Shown here one piece after another: positions 1-6,917 of a DNA stretch of 22,056 bases. Each line of letters starts with the position of its first letter. Within the stretch, counting starts at the first letter, position 1. Under the pieces are notes generated by a model, which saw only the letters and a program-made list of their open reading frames with translations, ran no database searches and had not been told where the DNA came from. The translations under genes were made by a program, and so were the position numbers. Source of the DNA: JBOICV01 sp050740255 (GTDB taxonomy: Bacteria > Pseudomonadota > Gammaproteobacteria > Nevskiales > JBOICV01); contig JBOICV010000143.1 of assembly GCA_050740255.1 (NCBI GenBank), forward strand, positions 1 through 22,056, written 5' to 3'.

Positions 1-1031
1 TGCTCGGTTCCTCGCAAATGGCCAATCCGGACCCGGAAAAGGGTGACAGCGTGGCCGAGTCGGCGCGCGTGCTGGTGAATGCGATCCAGCAGCAGGTGTT
101 GCCGCGGCAAATCGTCACGCGCAAGTCCATCGAAAACGCCATCGCGCTGGTGATGGCGACCGGCGGCTCGACCAATGCCGTGCTGCACTACCTCGCCATC
201 GCGCATGCGGCCGGCGTGGAATGGACGATTGACGACTTCGAGCGCGTGCGTCAGCGCGTGCCGGTGCTGTGCAATCAGAAACCGTCGGGCCAGTACGTGG
301 CCACCGATTTCCATCAGGCCGGCGGCGTGCCGCAGGTATTGAAGATGCTGCTCGAACACGGCTTGCTGCACGGCGACTGCATCACCATCACCGGTCGCAG
401 CATGGCCGAGGAATTGGCGGCGGTGCCGGCCACGCCGCGCCAAGATCAGGACGTGATCCGCCCCTTCGACCAGCCTCTGTACCCGCAGGGGCATCTGGCG
501 ATTCTCAAAGGCAATCTCGCGCCGGAAGGCTGCGTGGCGAAAATCACCGGGCTCAAGAATCCGGTGATCACCGGCCCCGCGCGCGTGTTCAATTCGGAAG
601 ACGAGGCGATGGCGGCAATCCTGGGCGACCAGATCAAGCCCGGTGACGTGCTGGTGATCCGCTACGAGGGACCCAAGGGCGGGCCGGGCATGCGCGAGAT
701 GCTGGCGCCCACCTCAGCGATTATCGGCAAGGGCCTGGGCGAGAGCGTGGGCTTCATCACCGACGGCCGCTTCTCCGGCGGCACCTGGGGCATGGTGGTG
801 GGCCATGTCGCACCCGAGGCGGCGCTGGGCGGCAATATCGCGCTGGTGCAGGAAGGCGACAGCATTACGATTGATGCACACCGGCACTTAATCCAATTGA
901 ACGTGAGCGACGGTGAATTGGCGCAGCGCCGCGCGCGCTGGCAGCCGCCGAAACAGCGTTACATCACCGGCGTGCTGGCGAAATACGCAAAACTGGTATC
1001 AAGCGCGAGTCTCGGCGCAGTAACTGACTAA
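1..1031 (+). CDS. ilvD: Dihydroxy-acid dehydratase, C-terminal part (5' end outside window)
   Basis: Dehydrates 2,3-dihydroxy-3-methyl(iso)valerate to the 2-keto acids in valine, leucine and isoleucine synthesis; a cytoplasmic iron-sulfur enzyme. The reading frame is open from the left edge: codons before the first ATG (18) read LGSSQ and run into MANPDPEK, a conserved internal stretch of the family, so that ATG is not the start. Visible family signatures include ATGGSTNAVLHYLAIA, GPKGGPGMREM and GRFSGGTWGMVVGHVAPEA near the C-terminus. About 342 residues are present of a family length near 560-615. The N-terminal cluster-binding cysteines lie outside the window. It stops with TAA and is followed by a hairpin repeat without a T-tract. 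ilvA, a second branched-chain gene, is 7.4 kb away and not in the same operon. Confidence 0.96.
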   Translation, partial: LGSSQMANPDPEKGDSVAESARVLVNAIQQQVLPRQIVTRKSIENAIALVMATGGSTNAVLHYLAIAHAAGVEWTIDDFERVRQRVPVLCNQKPSGQYVATDFHQAGGVPQVLKMLLEHGLLHGDCITITGRSMAEELAAVPATPRQDQDVIRPFDQPLYPQGHLAILKGNLAPEGCVAKITGLKNPVITGPARVFNSEDEAMAAILGDQIKPGDVLVIRYEGPKGGPGMREMLAPTSAIIGKGLGESVGFITDGRFSGGTWGMVVGHVAPEAALGGNIALVQEGDSITIDAHRHLIQLNVSDGELAQRRARWQPPKQRYITGVLAKYAKLVSSASLGAVTD

Positions 1032-1047
1032 AGCACTCTGCGGACCG

Positions 1048-1086
1048 CCCCTCACCCCAACCCTCTCCCCGCAAGCGGGGAGAGGG
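1048..1086. repeat. Dispersed-type hairpin repeat downstream of ilvD
   Basis: A perfect 12-bp inverted repeat has arms at 1061-1072 and 1075-1086 around AA. It is preceded by the C-rich run CCCCTCACCCCAA. This layout is typical of a short repeat found between genes in many proteobacterial chromosomes (recalled knowledge). Only one copy is in the window, so its dispersed nature cannot be shown here. It lies 30 bp after the ilvD stop and 26 bp before the stop of the convergent kinase-like gene. No T-run follows on either strand, so it is a poor classical terminator, though it could slow RNA decay or transcription. Confidence 0.6.
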
Positions 1087-1111
1087 AGACCAAGGCGCAG
1101 TAGGTGCGCAG

Positions 1112-1741
1112 CTAAGCGGGCGGGATCACGCGGCTTTTGGCGATTAACACCCAGATGTCGAGACACTGGTAGTCGCGGAAGGATTTGTCACGCTGGCCCA
1201 GCGTGAATTGCAGCTTGCGAAACGGGTTTGGCGCGAACAAATGCTGCGGCATCATATTGAAATCGAAAATCATCGGGCGCCAGCCGTCGTCTCCCTGGAC
1301 CGCGCGGACATTGCCGTCGTTGATGTCGAGATCATGCAAGCCATGGGCCCGAGCGGTATCCACCGCATGGCGCGCGCGCTGCAAGAACTCGAACGGCAGA
1401 TAACCCAGCCGCCGGATCAGGCCGCGCACGTCGGGACCGCTCACGAATTCCTGCACGAAAGCGGGTGTATAGCCATCCTGCGCGCGCAATACCCGCAAGG
1501 GTTCAGGACTCAGCGCGGACAAACCGGGCAGGGCGTGAAAAGCGAAGTTGCGGTCGAATTCGAACTGCGCGATATCCACCCCGTACTTCCGCGGATATTT
1601 GGCGATGAACTCCGGCCGGTAACACTTGATCGCGACCCGCCGGCCGCGCCAGCGGCCTTCATAGCCGACCGAGCGCTGGCCCTGGCCGAGCTGACGGATC
1701 AACTCGATGTCGGCTGGCAGGACGGGCGAGGGCTCTTTCAT
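1112..1741 (-). CDS. Small protein-kinase-fold protein (Kdo/WaaP- or RIO-like), orphan
   Basis: A 209-residue cytoplasmic protein with a reduced kinase fold. Visible elements: a glycine-rich loop around residues 18-29 (LGQGQRSVGYEG), VAIK with the ATP-binding lysine at 39, a catalytic-loop-like LHDLDINDGN with candidate Asp139 and Asn144, and the metal-binding motif as DFN (Asp160) rather than DFG. No signal peptide or membrane segment is seen. It resembles bacterial lipopolysaccharide (Kdo/WaaP) or RIO-like kinases more than Hanks-type Ser/Thr kinases, and is shorter than either. It is transcribed alone, convergent with ilvD and downstream of a terminator, so context gives no substrate. The ATG start has no clear Shine-Dalgarno sequence. 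Kinase fold is likely; substrate and activity are unknown. Confidence 0.75.
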   Translation of the reverse strand: MKEPSPVLPADIELIRQLGQGQRSVGYEGRWRGRRVAIKCYRPEFIAKYPRKYGVDIAQFEFDRNFAFHALPGLSALSPEPLRVLRAQDGYTPAFVQEFVSGPDVRGLIRRLGYLPFEFLQRARHAVDTARAHGLHDLDINDGNVRAVQGDDGWRPMIFDFNMMPQHLFAPNPFRKLQFTLGQRDKSFRDYQCLDIWVLIAKSRVIPPA

Positions 1742-1860
1742 TTGCCGGTGCAGAGATCGGACATCGGTGTGCCGCGGATTGGGGGTCCGACGATGCTATC
1801 CGAAAGTAGGCAAAGCTTGGGCGAATCACGAAAAAGCAGAAAGCAGTATTTTCAGCCGCC

Positions 1861-1895
1861 AGAAAAGAAAAAGCCGCTGCTCAGGGCAGCGGCTT
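1861..1895 (-). terminator. Intrinsic terminator for the crystallin-like gene
   Basis: A 10-bp perfect stem (arms 1871-1880 and 1886-1895, loop TCAGG) is followed on the minus strand by a T-rich tail (TTTCTTTTCT, 1870-1861). It lies 23 bp after the stop codon of the minus-strand crystallin-like gene. On the plus strand the tail is only TTTGTTAAC, so it acts mainly in the minus direction. It also insulates the kinase-like gene further downstream. Confidence 0.85.
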
Positions 1896-1918
1896 TGTTA
1901 ACAGTCAGCTAGAACTGA

Positions 1919-2371
1919 TTACTTTTGCCGAGCGTCGAGGTCGAGGTTGAGCTTCCAGCAAAAAAGCTCCATCGATTCAATCTGCTCACGGTTGGCGGCT
2001 TCCAGGTTCGAAATCGCTACGCCGGCTTCGACGAAGAACGACGGGCCTTCGAAGTTATCGCCTTCCCAAACGCGCAGCGTGGCGCGCGGACCGACCCGTA
2101 GGCTGCCAATGTTACTGCCCCAGTCAGACTTATGAGCGTTGGGCATTTTGCCCATTTCGCCGCGCTTGAACGGACCACACAGCACGTCGTTCTCGCCCTG
2201 GAAGTTAGGTTCTCCGTAGACCCATACCCAGCAGGGGCTGTCGCAGATGGCCGGTGAAGAGCCGTCCACGGCGCCGGTGAAGCGGGGTTTACGGTCTTCG
2301 GCTGCGCTGACGACACCGGTGACCAAGACGGCCAGTGCAGCAAGGCCTAGAAATTTATAAAAGGCTTGCAT
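1919..2371 (-). CDS. Secreted beta/gamma-crystallin-like protein
   Basis: A 150-residue exported protein. Residues 1-24 form a signal peptide (lysine at 6, hydrophobic stretch FLGLAALAVLVTGVV, cleavage near VSAA-ED). The mature part carries two Greek-key-like motifs: WVYGEPNFQGENDVL at 50-64, and NIGSLRVG followed by LRVWEGDNFEGPSFFVE at 87-115. This is the aromatic/acidic-FxG pattern of beta/gamma-crystallin domains, which often bind calcium. Four cysteines (43, 47, 65, 138) could form disulfides in the periplasm or outside. I chose the ATG at 2371 because AGGTGGAGG lies 3 bases upstream; a TTG five codons earlier would place that sequence inside the gene. It is a single-gene unit with its own terminator. 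Function unknown; calcium binding or stress resistance is only inferred. Confidence 0.8.
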   Translation of the reverse strand: MQAFYKFLGLAALAVLVTGVVSAAEDRKPRFTGAVDGSSPAICDSPCWVWVYGEPNFQGENDVLCGPFKRGEMGKMPNAHKSDWGSNIGSLRVGPRATLRVWEGDNFEGPSFFVEAGVAISNLEAANREQIESMELFCWKLNLDLDARQK

Positions 2372-2374
2372 TTG

Positions 2375-2383
2375 CCTCCACCT
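2375..2383 (-). promoter_or_regulatory. Strong ribosome binding site that fixes the crystallin-like start
   Basis: AGGTGGAGG on the minus strand lies 3 bases before the ATG at 2371, with good complementarity to the 16S rRNA 3' end. It supports the ATG at 2371 over the in-frame TTG at 2386. Confidence 0.7.
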
Positions 2384-2449
2384 CAAATGTGTTTGTTATG
2401 CCAAGTGCCGCGCACTCGGGCTCGCGCTAAATCTACCCCCGACTGCCCC

Positions 2450-2479
2450 TTAATACAACTTAGCCGGTACCGCAGGCAA
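2450..2479 (-). promoter_or_regulatory. Possible sigma-70 promoter of the crystallin-like gene
   Basis: On the minus strand, TTGCCT (2479-2474) and TATTAA (2455-2450) are separated by 18 bases. Each box matches the consensus at 4 of 6 positions. Transcription would begin near 2443 and give a leader of about 72 bases. It lies in the 200-bp gap between tatD and the crystallin-like gene, where nothing else is seen except a second weak TTGACA-like box at the tatD stop. Confidence 0.3.
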
Positions 2480-2570
2480 CCGTAAGATAACAGTCAAACC
2501 GGAAAGCGACAAGCCCAGTCCGGCCAGACGCTTTGATTGCGCAGATGATTCTTTACCTGCAAGCCCTTTG

Positions 2571-3383
2571 TCAAGTTCGCGGTTTTACGGGCAAACCCGC
2601 TGGTGGCAGGGCAAAAAATCGCCGGGTATTGGCGGTCGTCTGCGCCGCCAGCGTTGACGCCGTCATGCCTCGTGCCGCCGCGATGGTGGCAATGATTGCG
2701 GGCAGGTACATCGGCTCGTTGCGTCGCGTCTTCGGCCGTGGCTGGAGCGTACGCGGCAGTAAATATGGCGCGTCGCTTTCCACCAGCAATCGGTCGAGCG
2801 GAATATCGCGCACGCACTCCAGCAGCTGCGCGCCGCGGCGCTCGTCGCAAATCCAGCCGGTGATGCCGATATATAAATCCAGTTCAAGATAGTCATGCAG
2901 CTCGGCGCTGCTGCCGGTGAAGCAATGCACGACCGCGGCCGGCAGGCGCGGCAGATATTCTTTCAGCAGCGGCACAAAGCGCTCATGCGCATCGCGCTGG
3001 TGCAGGAATACCGGTTTGCCGATTTCCGCTGCAACTTCAAGCTGCAGTGCGAACGCCCGCTCCTGCGCCGGGCGCGGCGACAGATCGCGATAGAAATCGA
3101 GCCCCATCTCGCCGGTGGCAACCACTTCCGGGTGCGCGGCGTACTCGCGCAGCAGTGCCAGCAGCGCATCGTCGAGCGCGTCGGCGTGATGCGGATGCAA
3201 GCCCGCGGTGGCGTAGAGATAGCCAGGATATGCGCGCGCCAGCTCCGCTGCGTCCCGAATGCTGGCGCCATCGCTGCCCGTAACGACAATGGCCGTTACG
3301 CCGACAGCACGCGCGCGGGCGATAACCTCGGCGCGATCCGCGTCGAAACTGGCGTGGCAGAGATTCGCGCCGATATCAAACAT
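2571..3383 (-). CDS. tatD: TatD family metal-dependent deoxyribonuclease
   Basis: A cytoplasmic amidohydrolase-fold nuclease. The E. coli enzyme is a 3'-5' exonuclease linked to repair of oxidative DNA damage. The 270-residue protein follows the E. coli TatD pattern closely: MFDIGANL start, TAGLHPH at 59-65, GEMGLDF with metal-binding Glu92, HQRDAHERF with His128, VVHCFTGS with His153, GITGWICDERRG, and ESDAPYLLPR with Asp204. The usual N-terminal HxH of other TatD-family members is absent, as in true TatD. It is not next to tatABC, and appears monocistronic, divergent from the hydrolase gene with a TATAAT box between. The alternative names YcfH or YjjV are less likely because both retain HxH. 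Confidence 0.93.
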   Translation of the reverse strand: MFDIGANLCHASFDADRAEVIARARAVGVTAIVVTGSDGASIRDAAELARAYPGYLYATAGLHPHHADALDDALLALLREYAAHPEVVATGEMGLDFYRDLSPRPAQERAFALQLEVAAEIGKPVFLHQRDAHERFVPLLKEYLPRLPAAVVHCFTGSSAELHDYLELDLYIGITGWICDERRGAQLLECVRDIPLDRLLVESDAPYLLPRTLQPRPKTRRNEPMYLPAIIATIAAARGMTASTLAAQTTANTRRFFALPPAGLPVKPRT

Positions 3384-3433
3384 GTTCGACGCAGTTGAAC
3401 GGATTCACGGTGAACGACGGCCGAAAGAGCGGC

Positions 3434-3439
3434 ATTATA
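3434..3439 (-). promoter_or_regulatory. Candidate -10 box (TATAAT) for tatD
   Basis: A perfect TATAAT on the minus strand lies 50 bp upstream of the tatD ATG, in the short gap between divergent genes. A matching -35 box at 16-18 bases is not recognisable, so the call rests on the -10 and its position. Read on the plus strand the same region gives only TATAGG for the hydrolase gene. Confidence 0.4.
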
Positions 3440-3474
3440 GGCTCTGCTTTACTGAGCCGATGCCCCATTCACGC

Positions 3475-4107
3475 ATGACGGAATTGATAGATGGCCCGGC
3501 GGGTCCGCTGGAGCTACAACGCGAGGCGCCGCGTAGCGCAGCCAGTCCCACGGGATTGGCGCTCATCTGCCATCCGCATCCGCTATACGGCGGCACCCTC
3601 GACAACAAAGTCGTTTACACGCTGGCGCGCTGCGCCCTGAGCATCGGCCTGTCCGCGGTGCGTTTCAACTTCCGCGGCGTGGGGCGCAGCGGCGGCGCTT
3701 ACGACAACGGTGTGGGTGAGACCGAGGATGCCGCGGCGGTACTAGCCTGGGCGGGGGCGCAGCAAGCTGATGCGCGAGTGCTGCTGATGGGCTTCTCATT
3801 CGGTGCGGCGGTGGCGTTGCGCCTTGCGGCACAGATCGAAGCAGTGCAACTAGTAACAGTTGCGCCGCCGTTGGTGTACTTCGATCATGAACCCCTGGTG
3901 CAACCGCGCTGTCCCTGGCTGTTGGTGCACGGTACGGCCGACACCACGGTGCCGTGGCCAGAAACCCAGGACCGCCTGAAGCGGTATGAACCCTCGCCGC
4001 AACTCGTCGTATCGCCAGGGGTTGATCATTTTTTTCACGGCAAGCTGGGCGAGTTGCGCGCCGCGGTCGAGCCCGTGCTGAAGGCCCGATGGCGCTCGCT
4101 CGCATAG
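3475..4107 (+). CDS. Alpha/beta hydrolase, COG2945 type
   Basis: A 210-residue cytoplasmic serine hydrolase. Family marks: CHPHPLYGGTLDNKVV at 32-47, FNFRGVGRSGG at 64-73, nucleophile elbow GFSFG with Ser108, acid HGTADTTVP with Asp156, and GVDHFF with His185. The order Ser-Asp-His and spacing are normal, so it should be active; the substrate is unknown (small esters or acyl compounds are typical guesses). The open frame extends back to 3259 over tatD, but that part is not conserved-looking. ATG 3475 (MTELIDGP) fits the domain start best, and ATG 3460 is an alternative. Neither has a good ribosome binding site. The 3' end overlaps the DUF3047 gene by 19 bases, implying co-transcription. Confidence 0.85.
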   Translation: MTELIDGPAGPLELQREAPRSAASPTGLALICHPHPLYGGTLDNKVVYTLARCALSIGLSAVRFNFRGVGRSGGAYDNGVGETEDAAAVLAWAGAQQADARVLLMGFSFGAAVALRLAAQIEAVQLVTVAPPLVYFDHEPLVQPRCPWLLVHGTADTTVPWPETQDRLKRYEPSPQLVVSPGVDHFFHGKLGELRAAVEPVLKARWRSLA

Positions 4108-4745
4108 TTCTGTTTGCCCTGTGCTTTTGCTGCGCCGCCCCGGCGCTGGCCGACAAGACGCGGCTTGAAATTGGACGCTTCTCCTCCGGGAGCTTGACCG
4201 GCTGGAGCGCGGAACAGATGAGGGGCGAAACGGACTATCGCCTGGTAGCGCTGCAGGGCGTTAAGCGACTGCAAGCCACTTGCCGCGATCGTGGCGCCTC
4301 CGGCTTGGTGCATCGTGCACGCATCGATTTGCGCGCCACGCCAACGCTGCACTGGTCGTGGCGCGTGGCTCAGGTTTACACCGGACTCGACGAAACGCAG
4401 AAATCCGGCGACGACTTTCCCGCGCGGGTGTACGTGGCGGTGGACGGCGGCTGGCGGCGCTGGCAAAGCCGCGCGCTGAACTATGTCTGGGCCAGCCGGC
4501 AGCCGCGCGGTGCCGACTGGGCCAATGCGTATCTGCCGCAGAACGTACGCATGCTGGCGCTGCAATCCGGTGCGCCGGCAGCATCCGGCCTGCTGCACGA
4601 GGCGCGTAACGTCCGGGCCGATCTCCGGCGCTACTTTGGCCGCGACTATGAATTCATCGATGCGGTCGCGCTGATGACGGACTGCGACGATGCCGGCGGC
4701 CAGGCGCAGGCGTGGTACGGCGACATCTACTTCAACGCCGACTAA
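4089..4745 (+). CDS. Secreted DUF3047 domain protein
   Basis: A 218-residue exported protein with a signal peptide (residues 1-21, ending APALA before DK). The mature region carries DUF3047 landmarks: LHWSWRV (87-93), KSGDDFPARVYVAV (105-118), LNYVWASRQPRG (130-141), EARNVRADLRRYFG (171-184), ALMTDCDD (194-201) and WYGDIYF (209-215). No biochemical role is established for the family; the fold looks like a beta-sandwich carbohydrate- or ligand-binding domain (inference). GAAGG about 6 bases before the ATG supports the start. It is translated from within the end of the hydrolase gene. Its stop is one base from the stop of the convergent DUF4426 gene, with no room for a separate terminator. Confidence 0.85.
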   Translation: MALARIVLFALCFCCAAPALADKTRLEIGRFSSGSLTGWSAEQMRGETDYRLVALQGVKRLQATCRDRGASGLVHRARIDLRATPTLHWSWRVAQVYTGLDETQKSGDDFPARVYVAVDGGWRRWQSRALNYVWASRQPRGADWANAYLPQNVRMLALQSGAPAASGLLHEARNVRADLRRYFGRDYEFIDAVALMTDCDDAGGQAQAWYGDIYFNAD

Positions 4746-4746
4746 C

Positions 4747-5157
4747 TCACTGGTCCGTGTAAAAAGTCTTGCGGAATTGCAGCCGTCGCGGCGTGCGTAC
4801 ATCGGGTGGCAATACCTCCAGATCGAAAATCGCCAGCGCTGCGTGATCGATCGGAACCTCCGCCAGATAGTCGATTGATTCCTGTTGCCGGGCTTCCAGG
4901 AAAACCAGTTCCTGCTGCCGGCCTGGGAGGCTGCGCAGCTTTCCCGTGACGCGCGCGCTGGCTGCCTTGCCGTTCTTCTGCACATTCACCAGTACTACCG
5001 CACTCTTGCGGTTGCGCCGGATGCCGTACTTGGCCGCAATCTCGGCGGTCAGTTCATCAGATCTGAAGGCGGCGTAGTGCACTTCGTAGTCGCCGAAAGT
5101 CTCGCTCTGCGCCCAAGCCGTGCCGTTCAGCATCAGCGCGGCAAGCAGGCACCGCAT
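4747..5157 (-). CDS. Secreted DUF4426 domain protein
   Basis: A 136-residue exported protein: signal peptide 1-16 (MRCLLAALMLNGTAWA), then mature QSETFGDYEVHYAAF. The sequence matches what I recall of DUF4426, a small gammaproteobacterial family often placed just after metW. Function unknown; the pattern of alternating hydrophobic strands suggests a periplasmic beta-rich domain. The ATG shares one base with the metW stop (TGATG), so it is translationally coupled. The open frame continues upstream through metW in another phase, but that is coincidental. An in-frame ATG at 5169 would add four residues (MPPL) before the signal peptide. Confidence 0.8.
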   Translation of the reverse strand: MRCLLAALMLNGTAWAQSETFGDYEVHYAAFRSDELTAEIAAKYGIRRNRKSAVVLVNVQKNGKAASARVTGKLRSLPGRQQELVFLEARQQESIDYLAEVPIDHAALAIFDLEVLPPDVRTPRRLQFRKTFYTDQ

Positions 5158-5771
5158 CAGCGGCGGCATAACTCGTACAAGGCTATTTCGCCCAGCATAT
5201 TCGGCCACAGCCGCGCGCCCAAGGTGACGCGGTGATGCCGGTTTACCACAGCGCGACGCGAGATGCGAATGCCGCGTGAGCGGCACAACTGCTCGAAGTC
5301 GCTGACGGTGCACAGATGGATATTCGGCGTGTTGTACCACTGATTCGGCAGCGAGGGCGACACTGGCATGCGGCCGCCAAGTGTCAGCCCGAAGCGGCAG
5401 CGCCAGTGACCGAAATTGGGAAAGGTCACGATGCTGCGCTGGCTTACGCGCAGCATTTCCTCGAGCAGCCCGTCTGGACGCAGCACCACTTGCAGGGCTT
5501 CCGCCATGATCACGCAGTCGAAGGCGCCGGTTTCGAACTGGGCAAGTCCCGCATCGAGGTCGGCCTGGATCACGTTCACGCCGCGCTCGATGCAGCGGAT
5601 CACTTCCTGCGGATTGATTTCCAGACCGTAGCCGCGTACGCCGCGGCTGGTCTGCAAATGATTCAGCAGAGTGCCGTCGCCACAGCCGAGGTCCAGCACT
5701 TTTTCGCCCGGTGCGACCCATTCGCTGATGATCGCGTAGTCCAGGCGCAGGCCGTTGGCGTCGAGCTTCAT
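5157..5771 (-). CDS. metW: Methionine biosynthesis protein MetW
   Basis: A 204-residue Rossmann-fold protein of the MetW family, related to SAM-dependent methyltransferases, with motif I VLDLGCGDG at residues 25-33. It pairs with MetX in many proteobacteria and is thought to support its homoserine acylation. Sequence marks include RGVRGYGLEINP, the acidic NVIQADLD, FDCVIMAEALQV, FPNFGHWRCR and NQWYNTPNIHLCT. Length is normal for MetW. It overlaps metX by 4 bases (ATGA at 5771-5768) and the DUF4426 gene by one base, so the three are translated from one mRNA. No SAM-riboswitch-like leader is apparent upstream of the operon. Confidence 0.95.
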   Translation of the reverse strand: MKLDANGLRLDYAIISEWVAPGEKVLDLGCGDGTLLNHLQTSRGVRGYGLEINPQEVIRCIERGVNVIQADLDAGLAQFETGAFDCVIMAEALQVVLRPDGLLEEMLRVSQRSIVTFPNFGHWRCRFGLTLGGRMPVSPSLPNQWYNTPNIHLCTVSDFEQLCRSRGIRISRRAVVNRHHRVTLGARLWPNMLGEIALYELCRR

Positions 5772-6916
5772 GTGCCGACCTCCAGCGCCGCCCGCTCGAG
5801 ATAGGCGCGCAGCGTGCGGACGTAATCCGCTTGCGTCAGCAGGAAGTCATCGTGCCCGATCTGCGACTCGATCTCGGCGTAACTGACGTCCTTGCCGACT
5901 TTGACCAGGGCTTTCACGATTTCGCGCGAGCGCTCCGGCGCAAAGCGCCAGTCCTTGGTGAAGGACAGCACCAGAAATCTGGCATCGGTGGCGGCGAAGC
6001 AGCGCGACAAGTCGTCGTCGAAGTCGCGCGCCGGATCGAAGTAATCCAGCGCCTTGGTCATCAGCAGATAGGTATTCGCATCGAAACGCTCGACGAAACT
6101 CTCGCCCTGGTAGCGCAGGTAGCGCTCCACCTCGAAGTCGGCGTCGAAGGAAAAGCTGGGCTGTCCCTCCTTCAGCAGGCGTCCGAATCTGGCGCGCATC
6201 GCCTCATCCGACAGATAGGTGACGTGGCCCAGCATGCGCGCCAGCGCCAGTCCGCGTCGCGGCCGGGTGCCGTGCTCGACATAACGCCCGCCGTGAAACT
6301 CGGGATCGGAGATGATGGCCTGGCGCGCGATCTCGTTGAACGCGATGTTCTGCGCCGACAGCTTGGGCGCCGCGGCAATCACCAGCGCGTGCGCCACCGC
6401 CTGCGGATGATCGATGGTCCAGCGGATCACCTGCATCGCCCCGAGGCTGCCGCCGATAATCGCGGCCCAGCGCTGTACCCCAAGATGCGTGCCGAGCAGT
6501 GCCTGCGACTTGACCCAGTCGCGCACCGTGATGATCGGAAAATCCGGGCCGTACAAACCGCTGCCGTCCGGCTTGGGCGAGAGCGGGCCGGTAGAACCCT
6601 GGCAACCGCCCAGATTATTGCAACTGACGACGAAGAAACGATGGGTGTCTATGGGTTTGCCGGGGCCGATCGCGCTGTCCCACCAGCCGGGTTTGCGGTC
6701 TTCCGCGTCGTGAAATCCGGCCGCGTGATGATCGCCGGACAAGGCGTGACAAATCAGAATCGCATTCGAGCGCGCGGCATTGAGCTGGCCATAGGTTTCG
6801 TACACCAGTTGGAAACCCGGCAATACCGCACCGCTGCGCAGGCTTAACGGCCCGTCGTGGCGGAAGAGTTGCGGCTCGACCAGGCCGACGGAGTCGGCCG
6901 GAAATTCACTCGCCAT
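5768..6916 (-). CDS. metX: Homoserine O-acyltransferase MetX (probably succinyl type)
   Basis: Activates homoserine with an acyl-CoA in the first committed step of methionine synthesis; a cytoplasmic alpha/beta hydrolase-fold enzyme. The 382-residue protein has the nucleophile GGSLG (Ser157), the acid TKDWRF (Asp322) and the base IGHDDFL (His355), plus CHALSGDHHAAG and the oxyanion-region NNLGGCQGSTGP. Length is typical. The residue after Asp-Trp is Arg324. From memory this arginine marks the succinyl-CoA-using MetX enzymes that accompany MetW, whereas acetyl-using enzymes have a hydrophobic residue there. It starts one base after the yggT stop and overlaps metW, so it is part of the proC-yggT-metX-metW-DUF4426 run. 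Confidence 0.94.
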   Translation of the reverse strand: MASEFPADSVGLVEPQLFRHDGPLSLRSGAVLPGFQLVYETYGQLNAARSNAILICHALSGDHHAAGFHDAEDRKPGWWDSAIGPGKPIDTHRFFVVSCNNLGGCQGSTGPLSPKPDGSGLYGPDFPIITVRDWVKSQALLGTHLGVQRWAAIIGGSLGAMQVIRWTIDHPQAVAHALVIAAAPKLSAQNIAFNEIARQAIISDPEFHGGRYVEHGTRPRRGLALARMLGHVTYLSDEAMRARFGRLLKEGQPSFSFDADFEVERYLRYQGESFVERFDANTYLLMTKALDYFDPARDFDDDLSRCFAATDARFLVLSFTKDWRFAPERSREIVKALVKVGKDVSYAEIESQIGHDDFLLTQADYVRTLRAYLERAALEVGT

Positions 6917-6917
6917 T

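Noticed and set aside
1208..1912. 234-codon plus-strand open frame
   Set aside because: Antisense to the kinase-like gene and running through the terminator hairpin.
3259..3474. 72-codon upstream extension of the alpha/beta hydrolase
   Set aside because: It overlaps tatD and its probable promoter, and the added residues do not look like part of the hydrolase fold.
4035..4985. 316-codon minus-strand open frame
   Set aside because: Antisense to the DUF3047 gene and crossing into the end of the DUF4426 gene; no recognisable domain.
4747..5721. Long minus-strand frame that would fuse extra sequence to the DUF4426 protein
   Set aside because: The upstream two-thirds are metW read in another phase; the signal peptide at 5157 marks the true start.
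5831..6847. 338-codon plus-strand open frame
   Set aside because: Antisense to metX, which shows the full Ser-Asp-His triad.
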